Positions 32,915 to 45,700 of a stretch of DNA of 64,000 nucleotides are shown here, one piece after another; position 1 is the first letter of the stretch; each line of letters begins with the position of its first letter. The translations under genes were made by a program, and so were the position numbers. Under the pieces are notes generated by a model that saw nothing but the letters and a program-made list of their open reading frames with translations, made no database searches and was not told the DNA's origin. Source of the stretch: Nematostella vectensis (Eukaryota > Cnidaria > Anthozoa > Actiniaria > Edwardsiidae); NCBI RefSeq assembly GCF_932526225.1, contig NC_064047.1, positions 12,720,460-12,784,459 of the forward strand. The letters are read 5' to 3'.

Positions 32915-33834
32915 ACTACCTAAATGGCGGAAAGCCCCAGTCCTAAGTATTCAAATACTTTTTAAAAACATTTTTGTATTTTTCACATTCATGGTGTATA
33001 AGCGAGAAATCCGTCAATTCTATTAGACTTATTCGGGTTAAAAAGTGTCAAACAAGTTCGTTAATGTTGCTAACTCTATTCCAGGAAACAACTGGCCACC
33101 TAAGCTCCTACGGTTACTCAGACACTTCCTTCGGCCGGCAAAACACGCCGAGCATTTCCCTGTCCCTGTATAGGTGCTCGTGCGTGGAACAGTAAACTGG
33201 GAAATACTGATAGGTCAAGGGGAACAAAAAGGCGGAAATAACCGAAATGACGGAAACCGAAAATAATGTTTTCGGCAATTATTTACATTCAAACTTGCAT
33301 ACACCAGCGAGAAATACGTAAATCCTTATAGAGGCTTGATCGTGTGAAAAAGTAGCATAATGGAGTGTTGGGAGTTCCTAGGATGCGGCTTAGGATACTT
33401 AAAAATACCTACAGCATCTCTTGCCTCGGGGGATAGAAATTCAAGTCTTTTGGAAAGATGAAACCAGTGGCGATGCCATACTTGCAAAAACGGAGCCTTT
33501 TGATCGGTATAAGTTGGCGTGCCGTATTTAATTGACAATTGCTGGCTGTAACAGATGACTCCAAAATGACTGTCTCTATTCCAGTTGAGTTTAGAAAATA
33601 TAAGTATAAGTATGTATCATTATTCTACAGACCTACAGATTACTGTGTCTAGCACTCCAAGCAAAAAATTGGACTATGACTAATAGTGCAAATGCAATAA
33701 AAGGTATAGCTCCATTGTTATCAGGACATGGCCATGACTAATGTAAGCCCAAAAACCTGTAGCAGTGGTCAGTGTGGTTAAAAATAGAAAGTCACTCGTT
33801 ATTGTCTATAAGAGACATTAGATATAATTATCTA

Positions 33835-34450
33835 ATTATCTTATTATTAAATATTTTCTCAATACTGTATAACCTCATGGTTGATATAAAGGAAATATCT
33901 TATCCCTGTCAAATGTTTAATTTTCTTATAAATGTTACCTTGTGTCATTATTATCATTTCCATTTGAGACTATAAAAAGCAGTCTGCGCAGCAGTCGAGT
34001 AGGCCGAAGGCCTACGAAACGGAACCAGTGGGCGATGCCGTACTTGCCAAAACGAAGACTTTTGATTGGTAACGAAGCCTTTTGATTGGGCATGCTGTAG
34101 TAAATTAAAATTATAATTAGCTACGAGCATTAACTTAATACTGTAAAATGCTCATGGTAAATAAAAAGTTTAGATATGAGGAATAACTGTCCCTTGAAAT
34201 GTCCAATTTTCTTACAAATATTACATTGTGCATTATTATTATTTCAATTATAAGAAAATAAAAAGCAGTCTGCGCAGCAGTCGAGTAGGCCGAAGGCCTA
34301 CGAGACGGAAGCAGTGGGCGATGCCGTACTTGCCAAAAGGAAGCATTTTGATTGGTATCATTGGGCATCCATTTGCCACAAAGCCCTATGCCTTGGTCAT
34401 GGTACTTGCAGTGCTATGTGTCTGCTATATGTGTGGTGGACCAGCCTCAC
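33835..34450. repeat. Degenerate tandem pair and contracted minisatellite (unit B)
   Basis: Counterpart of 4287-5385. Both copies of the roughly 285-bp repeat are present, but the 110-bp minisatellite has collapsed to a single block at about 34380-34450. Confidence 0.75.
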
Positions 34451-34766
34451 CATATCCACGATTGTATCAGCCCTATTCCTAAAGCCTTGGTTCTTCTTAT
34501 TCTAAATAGACAGTATATATGCTAAGTATCGGTCGATAGGACCACCCCTCCCCTTAAGTCCTATGCTGCAGTGTTATTTTACCATTTGGCCATTTGCCAC
34601 TAGTGCTTGACAAATGGCCATTTTGAAATGGCCAATGGCCAATGTGAGACAGTGTTGGACAACCCTCTACAGAAGTTAGTTTTCACTCAGATAACTTTAA
34701 TAGATAAAGCAATTTAGTTAAATACCTTTAGTTCATTCTTTTATATTCAGATCACGTCAAGATTAG

Positions 34767-35073
34767 GGGGGGTGAATAGGGGTATGTAAATCCGCCGATC
34801 CGCTACATTTTTGGAGCAAATCTGTGGATCCGCATAATTTTTTTTAAATCACAAAACAATAGCATCGATTGAAATTTATTTAAAATCCGAAATTGGACCG
34901 TCGAAGCAGTCAAAATCCGAAATCCGCGCCCGAATTGTGAACAGATCCTTGATCTGCCGTACTCCCCAAATCCGCCAATCCGCTAGAATAATAATAAAAA
35001 TCCGTAATCCGTGAGCATTTCGGGGCCGAATCCGCCAATCCGCGAACCGATTCACCCCCCCCCCCCCCCCCCC
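34767..35073. mobile_element. MITE with G/C-run termini (unit B)
   Basis: Counterpart of 5698-6011, flanked by GATTAG (34761-34766) and GATTAGG (35074-35080). A few bases are lost in the interior near 34840 and the poly-C run is longer. Confidence 0.75.
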
Positions 35074-35465
35074 GATTAGGTATTGAAGCTGTCTCTAACT
35101 GAATAAAGTAGTCAGCTTGTTTTTATGTCCCTCTTTATACGCTACGGGTCTACACGTGTTGAAAATGAATAAACACAACGAAATGTGGCGTAATTAATCC
35201 AAGTGAGCACGACTTTACACAATAACTTGATAGAAAGTAAAGCTATGGAAAATTTGCAGCAATGAAATCGCCAATTAGGCCTTGATTCTGCACATATACA
35301 TAAATCGTATATGTGAAATTCTGAATTCCGATGCAATGATTTGCGATGACGTCACAGAATTGTATACTTCGCGTCAGGAAAAGGCTTCGGTAAGATCATA
35401 GTGATCATCAATGCAGATTTCTCGGGACGACGAAAAAAATAGTTGCATTTTATGACTGGGCTACC

Positions 35466-35550
35466 ATACCCTGGTTCCAGAGCCTGGAACGTCTCTCTGT
35501 CTAGTGGCCAGCCACTAAATAGAGACGTTCGAGGTTTTGGAACCAGGGTA
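35466..35550. mobile_element. Foldback MITE with 8-bp duplication (unit B)
   Basis: Counterpart of 6404-6488, same GGGCTACC duplications at 35458-35465 and 35551-35558. Confidence 0.82.
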
Positions 35551-35558
35551 GGGCTACC

Positions 35559-37969
35559 ACAGGTATCCCAGTAAAAAAGTTGTTGTGTGTTCGTGATGGG
35601 TGGGGGGGGGGGGGGGTTTAGACATGCCAAAAAAGGTTTGTCCTTGTTGAATTCGTTTGTCCTTAGAAATTCTTCACTAACGCAGGTGGGAAGCCTGTAC
35701 TGTGACAACGCTAAGTTTGATTGAATGTTCCTCCCGTTGCATTGTTTGTACAACTTCGTCAACGGCTACTGAGCTCAATAATCGAATCTAGGAGGAAAAG
35801 AAAAAATATTGCACATTATCTGAGGCGAGAGAATTTTTTGCGATCAGAGACACCGCTGTTTGCTTCTGTTTTGTTAGGTTCCGTATGTGACTGCTGAGCT
35901 CGCCTTGCGTGACAGGGGGCGGTCTGAGTGACTGCGTGGGGGACTAGGGTCTAGACTCCTTTGCGTCTTTCCCGAAGGGTTGATCAGACGCTTCCATTGT
36001 AAATTGAGATTCGTCTGAGAAGATTTCGACTAGAAACAGGTATTTATATCGCCTATTTCCACCCTATTTTGGCTATATTACCTATTTTATTATTGTATGG
36101 GGTCTAAAAGTGGATCGATTCATTTGTCTTCAGCTGATAACTCTTGAGAGGTGAAATGAATCACTTTCGATTCGATTCCACTAAAATTCCGAAAGACTCG
36201 AAAAGTTTCCGAGTAAAAAAATCTATATTAAATGTACCTTTTGTTCCAAACGTTGTGTTTAGTATATTGGCAGTCTATATTTGAATTATTATGTGTTCTC
36301 TTATTCGTTGTTGTTGTTACAATGCTGTACATCAAAGGTCGGTACAGCTAGATATGCTCACTCTAGCTGAATCGTTTACCTTATAACACTTTATTTTCGC
36401 GTCAATTTAAACAGCCTCTGTCACGTTCCATTTTATCATCCTAGCAAAGTACCAAAGTGTGAAGAAGCATCCATTTCCATCGGCTGATTTGGAGAAGCCT
36501 ATATGTGATATTTTCGATTTAAAAAAAAAATAAAAATTTGCGAAAATAAAGCATAGCTGTCAACTCTCCCGCATTAGGCAGATGTCACAAGATTTTGAAC
36601 CTAATAACATTAATTTTTGTGTGAATGTTCATACATTCTGCATCCACTGTATTCACTCGCATTGGCGTTGGTTTTTTTCACATATTTACTGTATCTCACC
36701 CGATTTTACAAGATTTCTGTGCAAGTTTGATTGACAGCTATGATAAAGTGATATGGCCTTTGGGTGAAATATTAGTCGTTTTATAAGCTTTTTGCAAACA
36801 CCTTGAGTTTGACAATTCTGAACTGTATTTACAGATTTTTGTGGAACTAAATTTAGCCCACGCATGTCTTTGTTACAGTTTTGATGAATGAAGCACATTC
36901 TAAATCACTTGCTTTACTTGAGTTTATTGTCTCAAAATGGCAAGATTGCAAAAATAAAGTGACTTTTTATGAAAATAGCGAAAATAAAGTGTCGCCCAAT
37001 AACAACATTTTAAAATCGTGAAATTTTGACGTCGCCAATAAGGTGTAATAAGGGTTTAGTTTCATTTAAAGATGGTTTATTTTCGTTGTTCTCTGGTGGA
37101 CAGGTACAGTGATTTCTGATTTTTTTAAAATTGTTATTTTTTTGGGTTTGCCACTCAAAAAAGTCACATGACCTTTTAGCACAAGTCGCCTATTCACGAA
37201 ACAGTCAGAAATTAAACAAGAAAGCTATGAAAATAGTTGAGTTTGCTTGATGGTGGATGGATGGGGTGCTAAATTTAAGTAGTGTTACAGATTCTCTAGC
37301 CTTCAAAAGTGTAATTCCTATATTGGTAACTGGGAAGGGGTAAATTGGCCAAATTGCCATTGACTTATCTTCAAACTTCTAGCTGTTTTACTGCTCATCC
37401 AATAGCTAAGTCCAAGTATCTGTTGTTTGGAGTCGTTCATGAGTTTTAGAAAGCAACTGAAGGTAAAGTTTACAATTAAAATTTGGCAATGTAACAATAA
37501 TCTCATTGATAAGCTGGGTTATTTTTCATAGTAAGTAAATAAGTAAGTATATATACTGTATGCCCAACTTTGCATATTCATATTTGTGTTGTCATTTTTC
37601 CTTTCCAATTTGTTTGATCATGCAAAGCTTCCAAACATAACGCCGGAATTTATAACAAAATAAACAAATATATAACACAGTTTATTCAGCAGACACAAGA
37701 TTAATCCCTAATTTCTTGAATTATTGTGCATGTTTAGGGATTGCAAACTCTACAGGAGAAATGCAAATTTTAAAGTGTTTGTAATGCAGATATGTCTGCA
37801 TTATTTTTGAGAATTTAAAGGAAATGACCAGAAGGGGCGTGGCTGTGCCCCCAATATTTTCTCAATATTTCTGTATCGTGCCCCCTCCCCCAATCTTAGG
37901 TGGCCTGCTATGCCTCTCGTAGAAAAGGAATAATAAATTTGCTTATGCTTTACTTGTTGTTTTTTAGAA
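35559..37969. other. Upstream flank of gene copy B, no gene recognised
   Basis: Near-identical to 6497-8895. A G-run at about 35602-35618 is longer than in A. The transcription start and 5' untranslated exon of the TRIM-TLDc gene should lie here or further left, but I see no decisive promoter. Confidence 0.45.
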
Positions 37970-38152
37970 ATGACATCCGCCAGCAGGCGCCTCGAGGATG
38001 AGGTGACGTGCTCTATATGTATAGAGCACTTCAACGATCCTAGAGTGCTCCCTTGCTTCCACTCATTTTGTCGGCACTGCCTGGAAGAGCTGGCAGTGCA
38101 CTCTGAAGGGAGAGGAAAACTTGTGTGCCCCCTCTGTAAGGCGGAATTCCAG
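37970..38152 (+). CDS. Copy B exon 1: RING finger
   Basis: Same C3HC4 RING as copy A with Arg at residue 35 between Cys34 and Cys37. ATG follows TTTTTTAGAA, an acceptor site, so an upstream non-coding exon is expected. Donor AG|GTAATC, phase 0. Confidence 0.87.
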
Positions 38153-39710
38153 GTAATCTGTCATACAGAAATTCATCCATTACTTAATGAACCCTGGCAC
38201 AACTGTGTGACAAATGTTTTGCTGTAACAAAGAAATGGATTCAAACGACAAGTGCATTTCGAAAGAGAAAAGCGTAATTGAATTCTTCTCACAAGAAATT
38301 ACTTTATGAGTATTGAATTATTAAAAGATAAGGATGTCCAAGCTAATGTTGTATTTTGCATGTTTCCTTCATAGTTACTGTAAATATATGGGCGTTACAA
38401 AAAAAAATTGGGACAAAAAACTATAATAAAATACCTTCAAACTTTTCTTACCTGTTTTTGGACTTGTCATTCATATCCCTGTGAAGTTTCAATTTATTTG
38501 GGGCAATATCGAGCAATTGTAGTTCAACTATATTTACAGTAACTATGAATGAAACACGTAAAATACAACATTAGCTCGGGGAACCTATGCCCTCCCCTAA
38601 AACCATATGCAAACTCCGTTATAACTATATTTTACTGATTATTGTTCTAGATTTCCCCAGCAGATGTTCCGAGTTTGAAGGTGAATTTCATGATCAACAG
38701 TATTATCTCTGTTCTTCCTTTGTTGACATCTGAAGACTCCAAGAAGAAACCAGCTTGTGAATCGTGTGATAGTGGTGAGCCTGCCCAAGGGAGATGTAAC
38801 GAGTGCGATCACTTTGTCTGTGAGCAGTGCATCTCGGCTCATAAGAGATTTCAACCAGTGCAACATCACACTATCCTCAGTTTTGATGAGATCAAAAGCG
38901 GAAAGTTACTTGCAATGAGCAAGGCTTCCTTCTGCACCAAACACAAGGGTGAAAAGCTGAAACTGTTTTGCGAATCTTGTAAGGAAGTGATTTGCCGAGA
39001 TTGCACCGTCGTTGATCATAAAAATCACGATTACCTTTTCACAAGTGATGTAATCGCTCGAGAGAAAGACGAAATATTGGGAAGAGCAAAAAAAGTTGCA
39101 TCAAAACTCACCGATATTGAACAGGCGATGGCATTGGTAGAAGAGGCTCAACAACATCTCGAGGAAAATAAACGTGCGACCAGAAGGGATCTGGATCAGT
39201 TTATTGATAAGCAGATAGGTACTCTTGAGAAGATGCGATCTGATCTTAAAGAGGGGATTGAGTCAGCTTGTCAAAAGCATGAGAAGCAGCTGACTGCCCA
39301 GAGAGAGACTCTATCCATGAGACTTGCAAGTGCTCGTAGCAGTTTGGAGTTTGCTGAGAGAATGTGCAGAGATGCAAATGATGTGGATGTCTTGTCCATC
39401 AGGAATGAAGTGCTATCCCAGCTATCGAGTCTTGCAGAGAAACCTGTGGATCAGCCTTGTACGGAGGTTGGAGTTCGTCTAGAAGTGGATGAGGAGTATT
39501 GGGATTCTTTGTCAAAGAAGATTACTGTTGGTGAATCTGAGCAAGGTACTAATTCTCTAATACTGTTATGTAGGTAGGTAGGTAGGTAGGTAGGTAGGTA
39601 GGTAGGTAGGTAGGTAGGTAGGTAGGTAGGTAGGTAGGTAGGTAGGTAGGTAGGTAGGTAGGTAGGTAGGTAGGTAGGTAGGTCGGTCGGTCGGTCGGTC
39701 GGTCGGCCGG

Positions 39711-39766
<56 letters not shown>

Positions 39767-42700
39767 TAGGTGTTTAGGTAGGTACCCTCAATGGACTCTT
39801 GAATAGGCTTCCTAGTTTTACCTTTTACTACCATCTCGAAGGTCTTTCTCATGTTCAACTCCATTCGGTTCTCCAGCGCCCAGCGCTTGATGTTGGTAAC
39901 TTTCTCCAGCGATGAATCAATCGTGTCTGAGCCAGATATCACAGGCGTACTTATTGTAATGTCATCCGCATATTTGATTAATAGAGAGTTGGCGCTAGCG
40001 TTCTGAATGTCATTTACCATGATAGAGAATAGCAAAGGTCCTAGCACCGTTCCTTGGGGGACTCCTCTGCTGATTCCAAGGAAACTGGTAGCCATCCCAT
40101 TAACCACAACTCGCTGCTTTCGATCGCACAGGAAGCTCATTATCCACAATCTGTTACAAAACTAATGGGACACTTTCCCTCCCCCTTCCTCAATGTTGGA
40201 GGGCAAATGATCACTTTGCTACTGCTTGTGTTTTGAGCTGAAAAATAGCCTCTTACCAATATTAATCGGGGGGAGAGGGTTGGCGGTTGTTCGTATGGGA
40301 AGTGTCCCGCTTACTTTTGTTGAGGATTGTCTGAGCAAGTGACTGACAGGTCCTGGAACAGGAAACACTATCGTTGATAACGCAACGACAATACAACTAT
40401 GCGAACGTCAAAATCAAACACATACAATTATCGTGCCAGAATTGCGCGTAAAAATGGACAGAAGCTTCAGAGACGACTTTTTTTTATTGTAAACAATCTC
40501 ATCTGTTTCTTCATATAAAAAATACCGCCTATGAAGAATTTATTACGTGAGAGATTTTCACTACAAATTTAGTCACGCAAGCTTGTCTCGGGGAGAAGGT
40601 CAATTCAATAAATTCATCTGTTTTACAATAGTTTTGCTAAATATCTGACACTTTGACACACAGTTATGCTTGAAGAGTTCAAGCAAAGTGTATGCAATGC
40701 TTTTTCTGTGGAGCATTCGCTAAAATCGACGGCTACAGACTACGTCTTCTGTTCTGCTTACGTGGCTCAACGATTAACACCAACGGTTAACCATTTTAAA
40801 ATTGTTTAAGAAATGCCTTACGAAAGAAATTCGAACTCTAAAATAATACAGTAACAACTTGAGATTCAAGCTCATGAATTGACACTAGTTTTGTTTGAAT
40901 GAGGGTTTGCATTTTGGAGAGAGAGCTCATGGTAGATGGTTGACCGTCGTTTTACTAAGATAAAAATAAAGTTCATTTTTATATAAACGGTCTACCACGG
41001 TTGACCGCTCAAAAAAGCCCTATATATTTCAAATCATTTGTAAGCTTCATATACCTAAATAGCTTTGTGATGGTAATAGAATAGACGAATGATTGAAAAA
41101 ATTTGCCTACCATGAGTGGGAATGATGTTTTTCTAAAAATGGTAGACCGTACACGGTCCACACCCGCTTTTTTGCACCGCCATGCTAAATATATAAACAC
41201 TTGTTGTGATGTTCATTGAAAATGAAATGAGACGAGGCTCTCATGTTTTCAACAACAGATAAACCGCCTATTTATCGCTTTCTTTAGTCGATTTGTTATT
41301 TATTGTTTGATTGGGAAATACTTATTAGGCGATGATCTTTTTAGTCTCTATGCCTGTATTTATTACCTAAATTGGCCATAAAAGCGGTGTTTTTCGGCTA
41401 AATACTCCGAGGGATGGCTGCTTTTGCAAATGAAGACAATCGGCACGATATATAGACAGTCTTTTTGGCAACATCAAATGAATTTTTTAGTTTACAAAAT
41501 TATAGTCTGCAAATATCCTAGCGCACCTTCATTCAAATTAATTGAATAAAATATTCCAAATAGCGCACAGGTATCCCAAAAGTATTTTCTTGGGACGTCA
41601 ACATGTTTACTTCAAGCTCGAATAATTAATAGATTGAAAAACTTTCATTAGGGTATGCGAATAAAGAGAATACATTTTAAGAAATCGATGATAAGCGTGA
41701 CAAATTCCAATCGTTCCACTTCTGAGACAATCTGTTACAAAACTAATGGGACACTTTCCCTCCCTCTTCCTCAATGTTTAAGGGCAAATGATCAACTTGC
41801 TACTGCTTGTGTTTTGAGCTGAAAAATCGCCTCTAACCAATATTAATCGGGGGGAGAGGGTTGGCGGTTGTTCGTATGTGAAGTGTCCCACTTACTTTTG
41901 TTGAAGATTTCAGTTTTTGATGTAAGGGTTGATGTCGTATTTTGCCAGTTTATTACAGAGAATATGGTGAGGGACAGTGTCGAAGGCCTTGCTGAAATCA
42001 AATGACAAGGCTCTAACAAAATCTGCATCGTTGTCTAACTGCTTGAGCCAAAAATGTTGGCATTTGATCAGGGCCATTGTTGTGTTATGGCCTTTCTTGT
42101 AGACAAATTGGTCGGGGCCAATTTCCGACTTAAGAGTGGAACAAAGTTCGTTTCTGCAGACAAGACGCTTGAAAATCCTAATGATGATATTAGTCAGTGA
42201 GATTGGTCTGAGTTGAGTACACTCTGTCAGAGGAGATTCTTTAGGGATGGGCGAGATGTTCGCTAACTTCCAAGCCATTGGGACAGTTTGTTGTTGGAGT
42301 GAACAGTTAAAGATATTTGTGACAACAGGTGCAAGATGGTGAGAAAAGTCGCGCCAGAGCCAGTACGGAAATTGATCAGGCCCTGAGGCAGTTCGTTTCT
42401 ATGTGATAAAAAAACTCATTACATCGCTCTCACTCACTGTTGGGATTCGGGTGCCTCAGGTATCTCCAGGCGCACAGGGACAACATATGCCTTATCAGTA
42501 TTGGTGGCTTGAAAATGTGAGTTGATGATGTCGGGTGAAATCACCGATAATGATGATGATGCGCGTTCCCTGTGTCTTCCAGCCAATTATTCTATTGGCT
42601 GTCTCCCACCATTCTTTTGAACCGCATTTGTGTTCCTTATGAACAGCTTCCACCTGATTACTCCGAATGAGAATGTTGATACACTCTTGGCGCCTCAGAA

Positions 42701-45700
42701 TCTCAGCACGGGTTCCTTTATGCGCGATTCTGTTCCTGATGTTACAAAGGTGTTTAACCAGGGGGACATGTAAGGTGGGTCTCTGGATGAGACTTTGACC
42801 CTAATGAGCGGTAAACATTCATTGAACATCGACCACAGGCTCGCATTTAGCAGCTCCACACTCTCCTCTAGGTGAGCAAGATTTTTAATAGGACTCCAGT
42901 CAAAAACATTTGTTTTTCCTGATCAAATAACTGAAATCCTCTGCTATCAAACCTCTCACTTTTCAGAAAATTAAGTTTACCTTTGATTTGATTTGTGCAT
43001 TGTTTTTTTTTACCCCCAGTAACTCTATGCCTAAATTTAACCTCATGGTAGTGTAAAGTAATTTTTGTTTTTTAATCATGTAGTTTTCATTGTATGTATA
43101 CCCCGAATTATTTACATTTATTACATTATGAGTAGCGACTGAAGGGATCAAAGCCGCAGTTCTTCTAGAAATAATTGAGGCAATTTTAAAGCAGAAACTT
43201 CATAGGATACCAGATTCACAATTTTTAAGCACCAGCGTTTTGCGACGAGTAGAATACATAGAAGCATACCATAATAAACAAGTCTTTATTGATAATATTT
43301 CCTGATGGTGCAATTCAGTTGCAGAACTTTTTTGCTGAATGGTAGTTCTACAAAAGGTGGTTACGGGTTGGGTTTATTCGAAAGATTAATGGTGATCAAG
43401 TCCAGCGTTTGTGACACTTCGATAATTTGTCCTATTTATATATAATTTTCGGCGAAGGGATTTTGATCCTTTCTGTAATTGACAGAGAGTGTCTTTTGAC
43501 ACAAATCTAATCCTGATGGTGGAACTTTGGGCCCAGAATACTCTAGGAATCTTGATTTGGGGCAGGACTTTGTACGACCACACAACAACAGCAGCAACAA
43601 TTTGTACTAACCCTTTGGGTGACACACATATACACTGACTTTATTTGTTTGAGGCATGATGAGGATAAGGAATTGTGCCTTCTTGATAAAAAGAGTATTG
43701 GTTACTTATCTGGTGATGGTGTAACTCCGTTCGTAGGTCTTGAGCAGTCCGCCATCCTCAGCGGCAAAGGTTCAAAGTACCTTCGAGATCTCTTGGGATT
43801 CCTGCAGCCCGTGCAGCAAAGTCCCAAGAGTCGCTGGGTCAGATGTTTCTCAGCAAAGAGAGATGGCTGGGCTTCCAGTACCTTCCACGAAAAATGCGAC
43901 GGCAAAGCGCCGAACATCGTACTCGTAAGCGTTGGAGGAAGATACGTGTTTGGTGGCTACTCTGACGTAGCGTGGACAAGTGAGTACACTAATGAATACG
44001 AGAAGGGTCGTATCAGGGTGAGGGTCGAAATGTCTGATCATGTTTGTAAATTATTCTTTGTAAACTATTTGTTGTTCATTACCATGAACTTTAAACTTAA
44101 GACTTGCAGTACGTTTTCCTAAGCCACCTTCCAACTAATATGTATTAAGTCATATGATAAAAGGATTGGATAGGCAAATATAGATATAGTTTGTTAGCAG
44201 CTACCATGGTATTACATGAGGTGAGCTCGTTAATTTTGCTGTTTGGTGCAGGAAAATGTTTTTACATTATTACAAGATTTTTCCTTTGAAAAACCTTAAA
44301 GTAGGTGTTACTAAAATCGAGAAATTAAACAGAAACTCTGGATATCTTAGCGCAATTACATTCCAACTACTTCTGTTATTTATTTCGTGTTACATCGCAA
44401 TACTGTAATTCAGATGCTTCCGAAAGCAGTTTCGTGTCTACATCGCAATACTGTAACTCAGATTCTTCCGAAAGCAGTTTCGTGTCTACATCCCAATACT
44501 GTAATTCAGATTCTTCCGAAAGCAGTTTCGTGTCTACATCGCAATACTGTAATTCAGATTCTTCCGAAAGCAGTTTCGTGTCTGCATCGCAATACTGTAA
44601 TTCAGATTTTCCCCAAGGAAGTTTCGTGTCTACATCGCAATACTGTAATTCAGATTCTTCCGAAAGCAGTTTTATGTCTACATCGCAATACTGTAATTCA
44701 GATTCTTCCGAAAGCAGTTTCGTGTCTACATCGCAATACTGTAATTCAGATTCTTCCAAAAGCAGTTTCGTGTCTACATCGCAATACTGTAATTCAGATT
44801 CTTCCGAAAGCAGTTTCGTGTCTACACCGCAATACTGTAATTCCGATTCTTCCGAAAGCAGTTTCGTGTCTACATCCCAATACTGTAATTCAGATTCTTC
44901 CGAAAGCAGTTTCGTGTCTACATCGCAATACTGTAATTCAGATTCTTTCGAAAGCAGCTTCGTGTCTACATCGCAATACTGTAACTCAGATTCTTCCGAA
45001 AGCAGTTTCGTGTCTGCATCGCAATACTGTAATTCAGATTTTCCCCAAGGAAGTTTCGTGTCTACATCGCAATACTGTAATTCAGATTCTTCCGAAAGCA
45101 GGGGTGGATCCAGGTTTTTGAGTGAGTAGTTTCCACCGAAACACCAACAATAGGGGTGTTAGGGGGCATGCTCCCCCAAGAAAATTTGAAATTTCAAGCT
45201 CTATAAATGCCATTTTCTGCATTTTCAGAAAAGTTAATTACCCCAAAAAGAACAAAAAAACATGCTATCATAAAGGCAAAAAAAGTTTTATTTTGTTGAA
45301 GGTGGTACATGGAACACCTTGCTCTACAAAAAGTTTCTGGTATCCAAACCGGTGCCACTGGTCTATGTCCAATATAGCTGCCTACTGTCTTTGAGCAGGA
45401 GAAGGAAAAATGGTACTTATAGATGACAAGCCTGTGGTTGGTCCTTGGTCCAGGAGTTTTCAAGATAATAAGAAAAAAAAAATCCAATATTAATATCATA
45501 TGTCATATACAAAAGATATGTACAAATTATAGACAATATAATTTGAATAAAAACTCCCCTTTTTCATCCTTGGGGACTGCAGTAACTGGAGCTCTGGAGA
45601 AAAATACAACATTAATATCAAGTTATAAAAATGAGAAGTACTAAATGATTATAAAATATATATATAATTTGAAAAACACTCCCCTTTTTTATCATTTGAA

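Noticed and set aside
39451-40149. 232-codon minus frame with PTYLPTYLP and PACLPACLP repeats
   Set aside because: LINE RT remnant reading through the tetranucleotide microsatellite and into antisense exon 2; not one protein.
44376-45129. Frames of up to 244 codons over the 48-bp array, including a Ser-rich 16-residue repeat protein
   Set aside because: Three frames are open at once in the same array, the expected effect of a 48-bp tandem repeat. The array lies in intron 3 of a better supported gene.
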